Below, piece by piece: positions 35,501 through 47,926 of a stretch of 64,000 nt of DNA. A program made the translations under genes and the position numbers. Position 1 is the stretch's first letter, and the number at the start of each line of letters is the position of its first letter. The notes under the pieces were generated by a model. That model ran no database searches and had not been told where the DNA came from. It saw only the letters and a program-made list of their open reading frames with translations. The DNA comes from Pratylenchus scribneri (Eukaryota > Nematoda > Chromadorea > Rhabditida > Pratylenchidae). The stretch spans positions 248,001-312,000 of the forward strand of contig JAQSEB010000159.1 of assembly GCA_030063045.1 (NCBI GenBank), in the 5' to 3' direction.

Positions 35501-38500
35501 ATGGGCAAGGTTAAATGGACGCCCAAAATAGTAAATTATTAATTTTAATGCCTATCATTATTCAATTATTTCAGCCTAACAAAAAGGTACGAAATCATGC
35601 AGAGATGTTGCGAGAGGAGCTAGCCCGACTTGGGCAGGAACAAAACAATGTTATATTCGATTTAAAATTCCTTTACATTTTTTCCTTATTTTCAGAATAA
35701 TGTGCAAAATGATGAAACAATGACAATGTTTGAAGAACAAATTCAGCATCTTCGAAATTTAATTCCGGTTAAATTTCTTAATTTTTAAGCGAATTTATAT
35801 TTGATATTTTGAACTGAAAAATTGATAAATAAATAGATCAATAGTTTATTATTAACAAAGAAAAATGGAACAGGATCATTTTTATTAATTTCAATAAAAA
35901 TCTTAAATTTAAGTCTAATTTTTTAATTGAAATTAATAGAACAAAGAATAACAAAAATTGAAACTTATAATTTTCTCAATATATGGGCTTAATTATTTCA
36001 AACAATCTAAAAAAAACTCATCAATGCCAAATTACTATTTATTAATTAAAGGAAAACTCGCAATCTGCAAATCAATTGATTTGCGGAATTGAACCGGAAC
36101 CTTTGAAGAATAATGACCTCGTAAATGAAGTAATTTTATTTTACACTTATGATTAAAAATTGTCTGACCATTATCTCTGGAATTTGTCTCAAAGCCATTG
36201 AGAGCATTCTACTCTCCCTTCCTAAAATTTCTCGGAAAATTCCTTACTCACAGGCAATTTTATATTTAAACTAATTCTTTTACCACAGGGTTAATAACTG
36301 CACTTTTAGTCAAATAACTTCTGGCCCTGGCTAGTTTTTATGTTTGAATTTAGGAAATAGAAACATTTGTGTATGGGTTTATCAATCAATCTTAATTCAC
36401 AAATCATTAATTAAAAAATTAATAATTCTTACAGACAAATTCCTTATCAACGAATCAATTGGCATGTGAAATTGATTCGGATTCTATGACGATTAGTGAC
36501 CATCAAAATAATGAAGTAATTTTATTTTATTTTAAATAATTTTTATTTTTCATTTTTATATGCCGATAAATTGCTGAAATTTTCGAATAGATAAATAAAT
36601 TGTTCAAAAAAAATTCAAAAAGCTCAATTAATTAAACTAGAATTTTAAATCCAATTCAATTGATATATCTCTTTGAGACATCTCTTTTAATTATAATTCA
36701 GCTGAAGTTTAATAATGGCAAATGTAGTTGATAAAAACAAAATTGGTTTAAACATTTTAATAACTTTGATTTTTGACCAAACCAAATAAAAATTTATAAC
36801 TTTCAATGTCTCTTGAGGAGCATTATTGAACTATTGATTATGTATATAGATTACTAGGAAAATCACTGATCAATTTAATCTTTTTTGGGCATTTTCCGTA
36901 TTCTATTGCATTTTTAGCAATTTATTCGGCTAATTTTTTAAAGAGTTTATTTGTTAGATATTATTTTTAATTCATTTTCTTTGCTAAAATTTGTAAATTT
37001 AATGCATTTTTTGATATCCAAGTTATAATATATTCCTATGATTTCGCCTAAATTAAATTCAAAAAATTTGATTTTTGAAATAATATAAATCAAAATTTCT
37101 GATGAAATATTTTATTTTTCAGTCATCTTCTAATATTGTTTTTGGGCCTCGATTTGACATCAATCTAAAGGGAATGGTTAGTTATTTTTAATTAAAAGTT
37201 AAATTTTGTTGTAAATATATTTTTTCATTTTAGCCTCTACAAGTATTTCTGCAACTCAAAAAGAAACAATGCGAAGAGCGTGAGAAGCTTGAAGCGCAAC
37301 AAATGCAAATGGGAATGGAAATGGATCCACAAATAGATCAGCCTCAAGTGAATGAAATTCAAATGGGAATGGAACAAATTATTGAATCTGAAGGGCATCC
37401 ACTTCAAATGGAAATGGAACAAATTGATGAGCTTCAAGCAAATGAAATTCAAATGGAAAAGGATACACAAATTATTAAGGTTATTTAATTTTTTGTAATT
37501 CTATTTCTGGAAATTTAATTTTAAGATCACTGAAAATATGATAGCACCAGTTAGAGTTGAATTGCTCGATGAAATAAACAATATAAACAATAATAAACAA
37601 AATTGCTTGGAAAAGAATATCAAAAACGAACCAACAGATGATTTGGTCAGTTATTTAAAAAAAAAAAACAAATGTGAGAAATGTGAGCATTAAATATTAA
37701 AAATTTTTTGTCATTAATTGGTAAACAAATTCTAAAATTGAACTAACAAATAATTTCAGAAATCAATATCTTCAGAGAATGAAAAGTGCAAATATTGTGG
37801 AAAATATTATAAGAGAACGGGATTAAAAAAACACTTTGCTCATTGCAAAGAAAAGTAATTTTTTTAAAAAAAAATTATAAAAAATTAAAAAATAATAATT
37901 CAAAATTTAGAAAAGATCAAGGCGAATGTTCAAATGAAAAAATTGCTAATAAACAACAAAATGGATTTGAAGAAGACACTCAAATTAAAGTAAGTTAAAA
38001 TTCTGAATTATTAAAAATAAAAAAAAATAAAATCCTAAAAATTATATTATTAGTGGTCGAATTTAAATCAAAAAAACATAAAAAAATTCCTAAAATATGC
38101 TCATAAAACAATTTTTAAAGTAATTTATAATTTTTGCCTTAGAATTTTTTTCTGCCTGAAATTAATAATAATTAATTAAATTCGTCTAACGAATTGGAAA
38201 GATTTAATAGTAAGTTAAAACTTCAGTAATAATGCTAAACAGCTGAATTTTACTAAATAAGATAAGATAGAATTGAAAAATAAATTTCCTGTTCAAGAAA
38301 TTAAATTTTATTCAAATAAATTAGGAAATTAATTGCTAAAAATAATATAAGATTTTTATATTTTATAGACAAATTCCCAATCAAATGAATTGTTATGTGA
38401 AATGGAAAATAATGCTTTGGAGAGTGATGATGATGATGATGATGATGATGATGACATCATAATGGAGGTAATTAATAATTAAAAAATCCGTTGATAATTT

Positions 38501-38967
38501 TTAAAAATATTAGATTTGTCTCAATATAAAACTGATATCATATCAAAAGAGAGAGAATTGCTTCAAAATGGACATTGAAAATATGCAAACCATTAAATGG
38601 CTGAAGCAACAATTACCTTGGGCTGATGATCCAGCAGTAGCTTTGGTAATCAATAAATTTTTAAAAAATGATTTTATATTGTTTAAAAAATAAGGAAAAT
38701 TATTAATAAGTCCATACTCAAAATCCGATTTTAAAAAATTCAATTCGCTCACATCTAAGTGATTTTGAATTAATTGACAAATTTAATTTAAATTCTAAAA
38801 ATCTTCAATAATTACTCATTAAATAAACATTAAATAAGAATAATAATTTTAATTTAAAGTATTTCAATGGCACCCATTTGGTTGAAGAAGAATGGACATT
38901 GAAGAAATATGGAGTGAAAAACAACGCCACAATTTTATGCATTAAATCGGAAATGGAAACTTGCTAA
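35501..38967 (+). CDS. acidic zinc-finger / ubiquitin-like protein
   Basis: 13-exon model, about 403 aa: 35501-35509, 35575-35649, 35696-35767, 36052-36129, 36435-36515, 37123-37176, 37234-37479, 37526-37645, 37760-37854, 37911-37989, 38369-38467, 38550-38645, 38860-38967. Nearly every exon is phase 0. Order: helical charged N-terminus (MLREELARLGQEQNN); two repeat-module exons (NSQSANQLICGIE, TNSLSTNQLACEID); a Met/Gln/Glu-rich coiled segment (exon 7); a zinc finger CKYCGKYYKRTGLKKHFAHC in exon 9; a third module (TNSQSNELLCEME) running into 11 consecutive Asp; and a C-terminal ubiquitin-like stretch (WLKQQLP, then LYFNGTHLVEEEWTLKKYGV, NNATILCI). The last part resembles the second half of ubiquitin folds. 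No anchor is present, so it is probably nuclear or cytosolic. The function is unknown, and the 3-codon first exon is the weakest call. Confidence 0.75.
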
Positions 38968-39290
38968 TGAGTGATTGGAGGAGAATAAATAAGGGAATTT
39001 GGATGGATGATAAAAAATAATATTCTGCTAATTATTAAAAATATTTTATAATTTGTTGATTAAATTTATAAAATTGGGATGGCCAAAAATCACAATCATA
39101 AATAAATTTAAAGAATTTTATTAATTTAAAGATTGATAGATAGTAAAAATTAATAGGTATAAATTTCTGTTAAATTTTTTATGCTCATGAAAATTGTTAA
39201 CTGATGATATTGTATAATGAATGATTATGATAATTTACAAAATTGATGATTAAATTTCCAAAATATATTCTTGTTCGACAAAATTAATTT

Positions 39291-39500
39291 TTATTCAGAA
39301 AACGTATAAAATCCATCTCTTACTTGGAGACTAATGATGATGATGATAAAGATGATGACATCTAATGGAGGTAATTAATTATTAATATTTTTCATTAAAA
39401 AATTCATTAATAATTTTAAAATATTTAAGAGATCTGCCTCAATATCAAGCTACAGTTATTACCGTGGGCTAATTATCAAGTTGCTCTGGTAATCAATCAA
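39291..39500 (+). pseudogene. decayed duplicate of exons 11-12 of the ubiquitin-like gene
   Basis: The sequence repeats the features of 38390-38660: a GATGATGATGAT Asp-codon run followed by GACATC and TAATGGAGGTAATTAAT, then CTGCCTCAATAT, a TTACCGTGGGCT block (compare TTACCTTGGGCT) and GCTCTGGTAATCAATCAATT. A stop codon now interrupts the acidic run and reading frames are broken. It is a partial tandem duplication of the 3' end of the neighbouring gene. Confidence 0.65.
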
Positions 39501-39963
39501 TTTATTAAAAAGGAAAGAAAATTTTATTCATAGTTCAAATCCAACACAAAAATAAATTCACATTTAATTATGAACTGATTGACAACATTTAGATATTTAT
39601 TGAAAATTGAATTAAAACAAACGGCAAAGTTGAGGACATTTCTGTGAGAATTCCCTTTGGGGCTCACTTCGCCGTTCTTTATTAGGCATTTTACCTTTTT
39701 CAAATCATCAAAATAAAATTATAATATTAGACATTTTTTTCTTAAATACCTTTTAATTATTTTGGATGTTTCTAATAGATGGCCATGATGGGCAAGTTTG
39801 CCATTTATTTTTAAATATCTGATGAATTTTATTTAAGAAATATTTTGTAATTTAAGGAACAAAAAATAGAAAATACAATTTCAATAAAAATTTATTTCCT
39901 TTAAATTTAAAAATTTAATCACAGATGGACTGGTAGTTTTTTAAATATTTAAAATTAAAATTC

Positions 39964-42900
39964 TTAAATCTTTCTCAATGCAAAAACATAATTTTTGAAG
40001 ACAGAGGGATCATAATATTTTTTATGAAATTCTTCCAATTCTAATTTAATTGGCATTTCATCCATATAAAAAGTGTTGACCAATTCGTAACCTAAATATT
40101 TGAAATTGTATTTAAAAATAATTTAATTAAAAATTTATTATTTCCAATATAAAATGTTAAAAAAATTTTACTAGAAATATTTAAATTAGTAGGGATATAT
40201 TTGATCGATTTATTTATTTTATAGGCATAATTACTTTTTACATCAATTAAATCTTTTTTGAATTTTTCTAAAATAATTCAATATAATTTTGCTTTTAATA
40301 GTAGAATGATAAACTAATTTTATTTATCCCTGATTAATTTAACAATTATAATTTTTTTAAAACAAATAATTTCAATATACTATAAATAATAAGAGAAAAG
40401 GTTTTTATGCCGAGAGATTTGGATTCTTTTACCGAAATCGGATTCCTTTGCCGAGAGATCGTTTTTTTTTGATTATAACTTTTTGTGCTTGAATTTTGAC
40501 CCGAAAATCTTATAACTATTTTATAGAGCTAAGCGAGACGCGTCGATTGATATATTATTTGACAGGATTTGGCCACAATTAAAGATATTAAACTCTCTAA
40601 ACCATATTTCGATTTTGGTTTGTTTTGTACCAAACCCTGACAAAATAAGAAAATATAAATTAATCGACGCATCTCGATGAGCTCTGTAAAATGGGTATAA
40701 AGTTTGGAGGTCTAGGATCAATCACTCAAGCTATTAAACTTTCGGCAAAAGAAACCGATTTCTCAGCAAAAGAACCCAAATCTCTCGGTACAAAACCGCA
40801 CCATAAATATAATAATATCATTAATAATAATTTGCCCTAGAACTTTTAATTCCTTAGCTTTAATAAAATTCAAATGACTCACCAGCAAACATCATTGGTA
40901 ATCTTATCCGTCCATAAATTCTATGACAATTCCATCCAACATTATCCCAGCCAATGGGTAATCCAAGAAATAAAAATCCTCCCGGTTTCAATATGCATCT
41001 AATCTTTTGCATTTCCGTTATGTCGCCAAATGGATCAATGGGATCGCCATAACGACTGAGGCCACTGTGTTCTATGCTCGAAAAACTTACAATGAAATCA
41101 AATTTCTCATTAAAACTTTAAAAAATTAAAAAAATAATTTATAATAAATTTTTTAATTACGATTCCCAATTCTTGGCCAAATCTGTGGCCAACATGAAAG
41201 TGATGTCCGAATGTTCAATTTTAAGTTGTTGATAGTCAATTGTTGTAAGTGATTTGGCTCCATTTGCCAAACACAATATTTCCACCCACGGAGTTTGTGA
41301 CCCAATAATGGCGCCATTCTTTCCAGAAATGCTGTGGAATTTGGTAGCATGATAAACAGCCACTAAATTTTGTTAAATAATTTTTCATTTTTTGTTGAAA
41401 AAATGTGTAATAATATATTTGTAACCTACCTTTTTTGAAAAAAAAATTTTAAATATATTTTTCGTTAATAACATGAACCCGAATATAACAATTTTTAATT
41501 AAATTGCCTGAACCATTAACGGTTTATAAACCGGTTTCGATTGAATTTTATTATTTTAGGTCACATTATACATCTTTCGACGCGTAAAAAAGTTTTGGCC
41601 ATTTTATTCATGAAGGTCACTTAAGCACCCTAAATAATTTTAATGGCCATAATTTTTTGGATTTTTTTTATGCTGAATCGAGTATAGTTGCATTTTCTGC
41701 TCATCTAGGTGCGTCGAATGAACTATAATTTCTCTGTCAATTCGAAAATTTAATTTTTCTAAAATGATTTATGAATCTATACAATTTCAAGAAATTTATT
41801 TATTGAATAACTAATGCTAAATCCGGATTATCCGTCAATTGAAAATCCTTAAATACGCGTTTTTAGCTAAAAATAAAAATATTTTGAATAAAAATGTTTA
41901 ACACACGACATTTATTACCAAAAATTATTTGTTTAGTTAATACTTTTTTTAATATGATTAATAATTATTTATAATTAATTTATAATAATATTAGGCAATT
42001 CTAATTCTATGATATTTTAATTTCTTACATGAATCTTCGTATGTATACTTGGAGAATTGCTTTGCCTTCGCTTTATTGACTTCGTCTTCAATATGTTGTT
42101 TGCTCCACAACTTTTCTTTACTAAGTTTTTCAACATGAGAAGGCTCATTGTTGAATTTTTCATCCATCAAGCAATCAGACATTGTTGTATAGCTATTTAG
42201 AGTATAATTTGCCCGCAACAAATTCTTCGGGTCACCATTTGCAGAAATATCAGCAACTTGTTGCCATTTTTGGAAAATCTAAATTATTTGATAATAGTGT
42301 AGTTTATCTCACCTTTTTCCAAAAAATTTTTTATGATTTTAATTTAGCTAAAAACATTTATCTATGGGTTTTAGATGCTGGGGAATCTTGATATGGCATT
42401 AATTTTTCATTAATAAATTGCTTGAATTGTATAGGTTCCCAAACCTGCTGGTTCGAAAAATCTGAACTTTCTAATTACCAGATTATAGTCATTCGGCGAT
42501 AATCGACCTGCAGAAAATAAATTTACATTTGGTTAAAATTAAGGCCATTTAAAATATTATAAATCGCTTAGGTGACCTGAGTGGCTAAAATGGCCATAAT
42601 TTTATTAGATTTAAATTTTATGAAAAATTGATGGCAGATTCATGCTTATGCTTAGCACATCCTATATGTATTAATTAAAAGACTGAAAATTTCGAAACCG
42701 CTTTATGAACTTATATATATACTGGTTCAAGCAATTTGTTTATTGAAAAAATAATACCATAATCAGATTTTTCATCATCGAAAACTCATAGACACGTGTT
42801 AAGAAAAATAAATCAAAATTTTTTTGTTAAGGTGTGAAACAAACTACACACTATTACGTATTACCGTTAGAAACATGTCCCGTATTAAAAACTACTTTCG

Positions 42901-43406
42901 AATATTATTTTATTTCAAATTTTCTTGATTAATCAATTCTACTCATTTGAAATTCAATTCCAATTTTGCGATAGGGAAAAGACTTTATTATTAAAAAAAC
43001 AATACCTGGGCACAACTTAATGATTTTGTTTCTTTTAATTTTGGAAAAATTTCATCTCCAAATTGCTCAACCGCATACCCATGTGGATTGAATACATCTT
43101 TGGCCAATTTCTCTATAGTCACATTTCCTTTTGCAGTATAAAATGTGCTAAAAATAATTATAAATTTTGATAAAATAAATTGAAAATTTATGTCAAATGA
43201 ATAAATTGTATTTTCATCACATTTATTATTTTGAAAATAAATATAATCTACCTTAATTGACTTGACGCTTTGAGATTGAAATATGTTGTTCCATTGAAAT
43301 ACATAAAATAAGCCATCATAAAAATAATTGAAAAATAAATTAAATAAAGTAATTCGACTCGTAAAGGAATTTTTCTCAAAATTTTCTTTCCATGATAAAA
43401 TAACAT
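39964..43406 (-). CDS. DUF268 family protein (methyltransferase-like)
   Basis: Minus-strand exons 43406-43252, 43147-43006, 42278-42029, 41362-41161, 41115-40883 and 40091-39964, exactly 370 codons including the stop. Exon 1 is a signal anchor (LLYLIYFSIIFMMAYFMYF). Exons 4-5 contain GAIIGSQTPWVEILCLANGA, then FDFIVSFSSIEHSGLSRYGD, PIDPFGDITEM, CILKPGGFLFLGLPIGWDN and NCHRIYGRIRLPMMF. These are hallmarks of DUF268 proteins, nematode-enriched and resembling Rossmann methyltransferases (EHSGLGRYGD and KPGG motifs). The last exon, GYELVNTFYMDE to FALRKI, completes the protein. A lumenal (Golgi) location is inferred. Substrate is unknown. Intron 5 carries the repeat at 40395-40800. A possible extra exon at 42507-42479 was rejected because splicing it in creates a stop. 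Confidence 0.85.
40395..40800. mobile_element. MITE-like foldback with CGAGACGCGTCG motif
   Basis: The outer arms CCGAGAGATTTGG...TTTACCGAAATCGG and CTTTTGCCGAAAG-like sequence recur inverted at 40740-40800 (CCAAATCTCTCGG at the far right). The inner pair GAGACGCGTCGATT (40535-40548) and AATCGACGCATCTC (40661-40674) is also inverted. It lies in intron 5 of the DUF268 gene; no coding capacity. Confidence 0.6.
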
Positions 43407-43493
43407 TTTTCTGAAAATAAATTTTAAAATATTTTTAAATAAATTTTTATATAATTACGATTTTGAAACAGTAATTATTAGGGAAATATTTAA

Positions 43494-43790
43494 AATGGCG
43501 AAAAAAACATTAAAAATGGCGAAAAGTTTATAATGGTTTAATGGTTTGCCCAAAATTCACAAACTATATACCATTCGATAGAGCTCGTCTAGACGCGTCG
43601 AATGGTATATAATTTATCATGGTTTAATTGGTTTTGAACCAAATTCCATAAAACGGTTTAAGTGGTTTAATACCTTTAATTAGGATCAAACCATGAAAAA
43701 ATATTGAACAATCAACGCGTCTTGACGATCTTTATCCTATGGTATATGGTTTGTGAATTTTGGACAAATAACTAAAACGTTATAAACTTT
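43494..43790. mobile_element. foldback MITE upstream of DUF268 gene
   Basis: GGCGAAAAGTTTATAATGGT and TGCCCAAAATTCACAAACTA on the left are mirrored by ATATGGTTTGTGAATTTTGG...CGTTATAAACTTTTGC on the right. The internal GAGCTCGTCTAGACGCGTCG (43581-43600) has an inverted partner CGCGTCTTGACGATC (43716-43730). Related foldbacks lie at about 46440-46690, 52930-53207 and 57975-58330. Confidence 0.6.
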
Positions 43791-43799
43791 TGCAATATT

Positions 43800-44228
43800 C
43801 AATAATTTATTCGCAATTTTCAAAAATTTATTCGCAAAATTAAATGCCATCCATTATTATTATAGGCTGCATTATAATTTTAAATTTATTATATTTTATA
43901 AATTTCTATCACATCAAAAATCTGCCTATTGAAAAAAAATCAGGTCTAAATGAAAATCTCGGTCGGTGTGGAACATCGGTTTCAGTCGGTTTTCCCGCAT
44001 TTTTCGGTTCAATTTTTGGTCATTCGCCTCAGTTCGGTTAACCGATCTTAAGCAATCCTATCTGATTTTAAAATTTTTTATTTTCTACTATTTTAATAAA
44101 AACAATTTACTTGGTTGAGATTTTTTTAATTTTAGTTTTGGGGACGATGTTGTGTCGTGGATAAGTGGAAAATAGAAATAAATAGAAAGAAGAAAGTCCG
44201 CGAAAAGAAGGGAAAAAAGTCCACGAAA
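43800..44228. other. intergenic; remnant CGGTTT-rich repeat
   Basis: Positions 43945-44060 hold CGGTCGGTGTGGAACATCGG and repeated CGGTT words, like the low-complexity interiors of other small elements here. No gene is seen. Confidence 0.35.
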
Positions 44229-44645
44229 AGAATTATCATAGTTCTCTTCATTTCCCCCACTTGTTTGTATTGTTTTCACTTTTCATTTTCTCCCCTCCTG
44301 AATTTCCATAAATTATCCCATATCCCAAAATTTTTATGATAAGCCAATTCAATTTTGTCCATTCTCATAAATATATCATTTCACTCATTTTTGTCATCCC
44401 CTTACATTTTTGGACCAAAAAGGTGTTGGCAGACTTAATTCTCCCATTTTATTCATATTTTGCCCAATTTTGTGCCCATAATTTTATTTATATATTAATT
44501 TTTGCGTCTTGGAAAACATTCGATGCTCTATTGTTTTTCAAAATCATATTAAATAAAATCAAATCTTTACGGGTCGCATTGATTTCGAGAGAGCAATTAA
44601 TATTTATTAATATAATTATGATCCTTGTTTATTGTGTAGTTTGAG
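44229..44645. promoter_or_regulatory. duplicated upstream block of FkbM genes, copy 1
   Basis: Aligns over about 400 bp with 51741-52135. Shared runs include CCACTTGTTTGTATTGTTTT (one base differs in copy 2), AATTTCCATAAATTA, CTCATAAA, ACTTAATTCTCCCAT and TTATTCATATTTT. Both blocks lie immediately 5' of genes for membrane-anchored FkbM proteins, although copy 1 is separated from its gene by about 320 bp. A partial third copy is at about 44775-44880. It is either a duplicated promoter or a repeat. The open frames inside it are probably incidental. Confidence 0.5.
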
Positions 44646-44966
44646 ATTTGAGTCCACTTTTCCATCAAGAAGGAAAAAATAACGAAAAATTGAAGGCTCA
44701 CCTCTTGAATGTTAGGGATGGATTTAGGGTTATGTGAGATGATTTTTATTTTTTATCCCATCATATCCACAACCCATTCCTGAATTTCCATAAATTAGTC
44801 CACATCCCAACATTTTTCTGACAAAACTAAACCATTCTGGTCCACTCACATAAATATATTATCATTTCCCTCATTTTTGTCCAACTTTTAAATTTTTTCT
44901 CTATTTTTATTTTTAAATAAATTATCCAGAATAATTTTCAGAGTTGATTTTTCAATTCTTTAAAAA

Positions 44967-47050
44967 ATGCTCCGAAATATAATCAACTTCAAAATAATAC
45001 TTGCAGCAATAAATATATTTCTATTATTAGTAATTTATTATGAAATTACATCAAAAGAAAGTGAGGATGTATTTATTAAATATAATTAATCAAATTTTAT
45101 ATATTTAGTAATTATACTTTCGAAGAATGCATTATTTGAAATTAGCCAAAAAAGAAGCTCATCAAATAATATAAAGTTTGATCAAAACTCATCAAAAGAT
45201 ATGAAATTGCTTGATCAAAAATATTTTTCTGAAAGATTAGCCAGAAAGCGAGCCTTGTCAAAGTCAGGTAATTGCGGCAATTTTCATATTAACATTTCTA
45301 ATGGTTCTTTTACTATTTCCGCGTCCTATTAACAATTATGATTTCGATCAATAATTATGAGTCCAATGAAAAATTGTGGGCCCTATAGTGTTTTATGCGT
45401 CCAATACTTAAAAGTTATTATGCTACCAACAACCAGAAATATCCTAAACCCTAACCTATCCTACCCTATCCTAAACCTCATCCTGCTGCATTTAACCTAC
45501 TTACCCAAGTCCCTAGTTTAGAGTACTAGAATTAAATTTAGGGTAGGCCACAGATGAGTTTAGAGTGGGAAGGTAAAAAATTAAATTTGCACTTTTCTAA
45601 TGGGACTCATAAAAATATTATTGGACGCTTAAATTTTCATAGAACTCATAATTTTTGATTGGACTCATAATTGTTGCTAGGACGTGGGAACTTTAAAAAA
45701 CCATATCTATTAATTTTGTAGATGTTAAAACTAATTTTTTGAACTGCATCACCGATGAATATGCAAATGAAACAAATCGTACAGTGGGGAATTTATTCCG
45801 AAAACAATTATACGCTTGTATTGATCTCCATGTCCCATTCGAAAAATATGAATTCGAGAGTTACAAAGCGATAAATGTTGAACATAAATATTTTCTTCCT
45901 ATGGACAAGGATTACTACAATAATCCAAAAAATAATTGTTTTTGGTTGACTGCCGGCGTTGGGAGACATACATCGGTGGAAAAAGAATTTTTAAAACTTT
46001 ATCCCAGATGCAAAGTTTTTGGTGTTGATTTAATTCCCGATAATCAGGGTGATTTTGCAACATTTGGTAAATTCATCGCTGCCGGAATATGTAGGTTATC
46101 TATTAGGAAAAATACATGTAAAATTATAAATTTAGCTTCTGATGGACAATCAAAAGTGATTAAAAGTTATACGGATTTTAGTGGATTTACAAGGAACAAT
46201 CTCAAACTAAAACCGTTCGAACAGGTGATTTTCCAAAAATAATTTTATAATTGTTGATTTTAGATTTTAACCTCAGATGTTGGCACTAATTTGCTTCATT
46301 ATCTAACTATAGATATTGATGGACCGGAATTCGAAATGTTGAAGGAATTCGAAGATTTCGGTCGTTTTCACTCCTATAATGGCATTGTTGCATGTCAAGT
46401 ATATTTTTTAATAGAATATTTTTTATAATTTAACCAAAAAATTTTTATAATGGCGAAAAGATTTTTTAATTTGCCAAAAAATTTCGAAAATGCAATAAAG
46501 ATTATAACGGTTTAGTGGCTTGTTCTTGATCCACTAACTATATCCAAATCGATATAACTCGTCAAAACGCATATCGATTAGTAAGACAATTAAACCGTTC
46601 AAACCGTTTTTCGTTTTCGATTCAAAACTAATAAAATTGATTTAAAACCAAAACATTATTGGACAATGTTTCTTTCAAGATCTATTAAAATGGTTTTTTT
46701 TCGGAAAATTTCTAAATTATTATTAAACTGGCATAAAAATAGCATTTTTCTGTAATTTCAATAATTTTTCAGCTTTTTTTTTAACTAATTTCTTTTTAAT
46801 ATTTTCAACCGAGAAGAATAAAAATTTATAGATCGACGTCGAATTGCATACCATAAAATCAACTTTGCCTAATTTTGAATATGCCCCATACATGCTTCAT
46901 TTTTTTCACAAAGCTTCATCGTATTTGCCTGTATTTGCTTCACCATATAATCCGGGTCACCCATGGGCTGACAAGATGACATTGATAAACATAAAAGATA
47001 CTGTCAAAATATTTCCAGAGATAAACGATAAATTATATTTTTATCATTGA
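44967..47050 (+). CDS. FkbM-domain protein, second subtype
   Basis: Five exons: 44967-45060, 45109-45267, 45722-46224, 46264-46398 and 46832-47050, giving 369 aa with consistent phases. Exon 1 is a type II anchor (FKIILAAINIFLLLVIYY). A basic, Ser-rich stem follows (QKRSSSNNIK, ARKRALSKS). Exon 3 has CFWLTAGVGRHTSVEKEFL and CKVFGVDLIPDNQGDFATFG, matching the SAM-binding strands of the C. elegans-type FkbM family (usual W-x-T-x-G-x-G-x-D..E and FG-x-E/D). Exon 4 has LLHYLTIDIDGPEFEMLKEF, the acidic motif and helix. Exon 5 ends with IDVELHTI and a C-terminal domain. It differs from the FkbM genes at 2636 and 52154 in lacking the DGGK loop form. It probably methylates a lumenal substrate; the substrate is unknown. 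Intron 2 contains a TIR element and intron 4 a foldback repeat. Confidence 0.83.
45317..45690. mobile_element. short CGCGTCC TIR element
   Basis: TTTCCGCGTCCTATTAACAA on the left and TTGTTGCTAGGACGTGGGAA on the right are inverted, and are related to the ends of the element at 5231-7074 (GTCCAA...AAAAATT and ACTCATAAAAAT words are shared). The interior has CCTAACCTATCCTACCCTAT iterations. It lies in intron 2 of the 44967 gene. Confidence 0.6.
46440..46690. repeat. foldback repeat in intron
   Basis: It carries AATGGCGAAAAGATT and AACTCGTCAAAACGCATATCGATTAG, resembling the foldbacks at 43494 and 57975 in both flanking words and the central motif. The arms are poorly conserved. Confidence 0.45.
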
Positions 47051-47548
47051 TTAAAAAATATGATAGGAAAATATTTATTTGCTTGTTTTTTTTTAATAAA
47101 ATTAATTCATTTTTTTCGTACATTTTATTATTATTTAATAAAAAATAAATTGTTACCTTCAATATTTTTTTAATAAAGAAACATTTTGGTTGAGAAATAA
47201 TTTTGGGTACTTTTCGGTTAAAGTCCCCTCAACAAAATTAAAATTATATCTCAGAGTATTTTGGTGTGCCATCCTTCTTCCTGAAATCATATTTCTAAAA
47301 ATACTTATTATAAATATGGCCAGTAGAGAATAGCGCTGACATTAATTATTCTTACTTTAATTCTAAATAATAAAATAAAAGAGAAAACCTCTCAAACGTA
47401 TTATTTCGATTTATGTTATTTATAAACAAAATCTCTTTTATAATTTTTGCCATTTATCAAATATGGGGAAAAAAAACTGGCCAAATTATTGGTAAATTTT
47501 GCATGAAAAATTACCCAAAAATTTAACAAATTTTTTTGGGGTTCACAT

Positions 47549-47926
47549 CCAAACATTTCTGAACCCATCTAAATCCGGGGGCCAATACTTTGCCTTTTTT
47601 TAAAGCAAAAATATATTGAATGAATTTTAGACCTATTCCTGACAGACGCATGGGATTTGTATTTTGGATAGATAATTTTTTTTGATATCGAGAATAAATA
47701 GAAAGATTTCATATTTTGTATCCATGGATTTGGATAATTTTTCGTTTTCGGATGATCTTGATCACTCGCACATTTTATTTTAATAAAATCTTGTCCCATT
47801 TTTGTGCGTAGTATATATGCCCCATGGAATATCAGACAAAATTATCAGACCATTCTAAATTCTATCCATTTTACCAAATTTTCTATATTTTCTTCTTCTC
47901 TGAATATTCTGTATTCTCCGAACAAA
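47549..47926 (+). promoter_or_regulatory. upstream region of secreted-protein gene 1
   Basis: Conserved with 50205-50535 and, in inverted orientation, with 62935-62735. The order of words is AACATTTCTGAACCCATC, then GCATGGGATTTGTATTTTGG followed by ATAGATAATTTTTT, then TGATCTTGATCACTCG and a TATATA-containing stretch (TAGTATATATGCCCC) about 110 bp before the ATG. Conservation outside the coding sequence suggests a shared promoter. Confidence 0.6.

Noticed and set aside
37237..37470. Minus-strand His/Leu/Phe-rich frame
   Set aside because: It is the antisense of exon 7 of the ubiquitin-like gene, whose Met/Gln/Glu-rich sequence leaves the other strand open.
42479..42507. Extra exon in the DUF268 gene
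   Set aside because: Although it has a CTGCAG acceptor and a GTAATT donor, joining it to the next exon creates an in-frame stop. The exons on either side join directly in phase 0.
44088..44644. Several overlapping frames of 60-100 codons
   Set aside because: They fall in the duplicated upstream block of the FkbM genes. The frames are not preserved in the copy at 51741.
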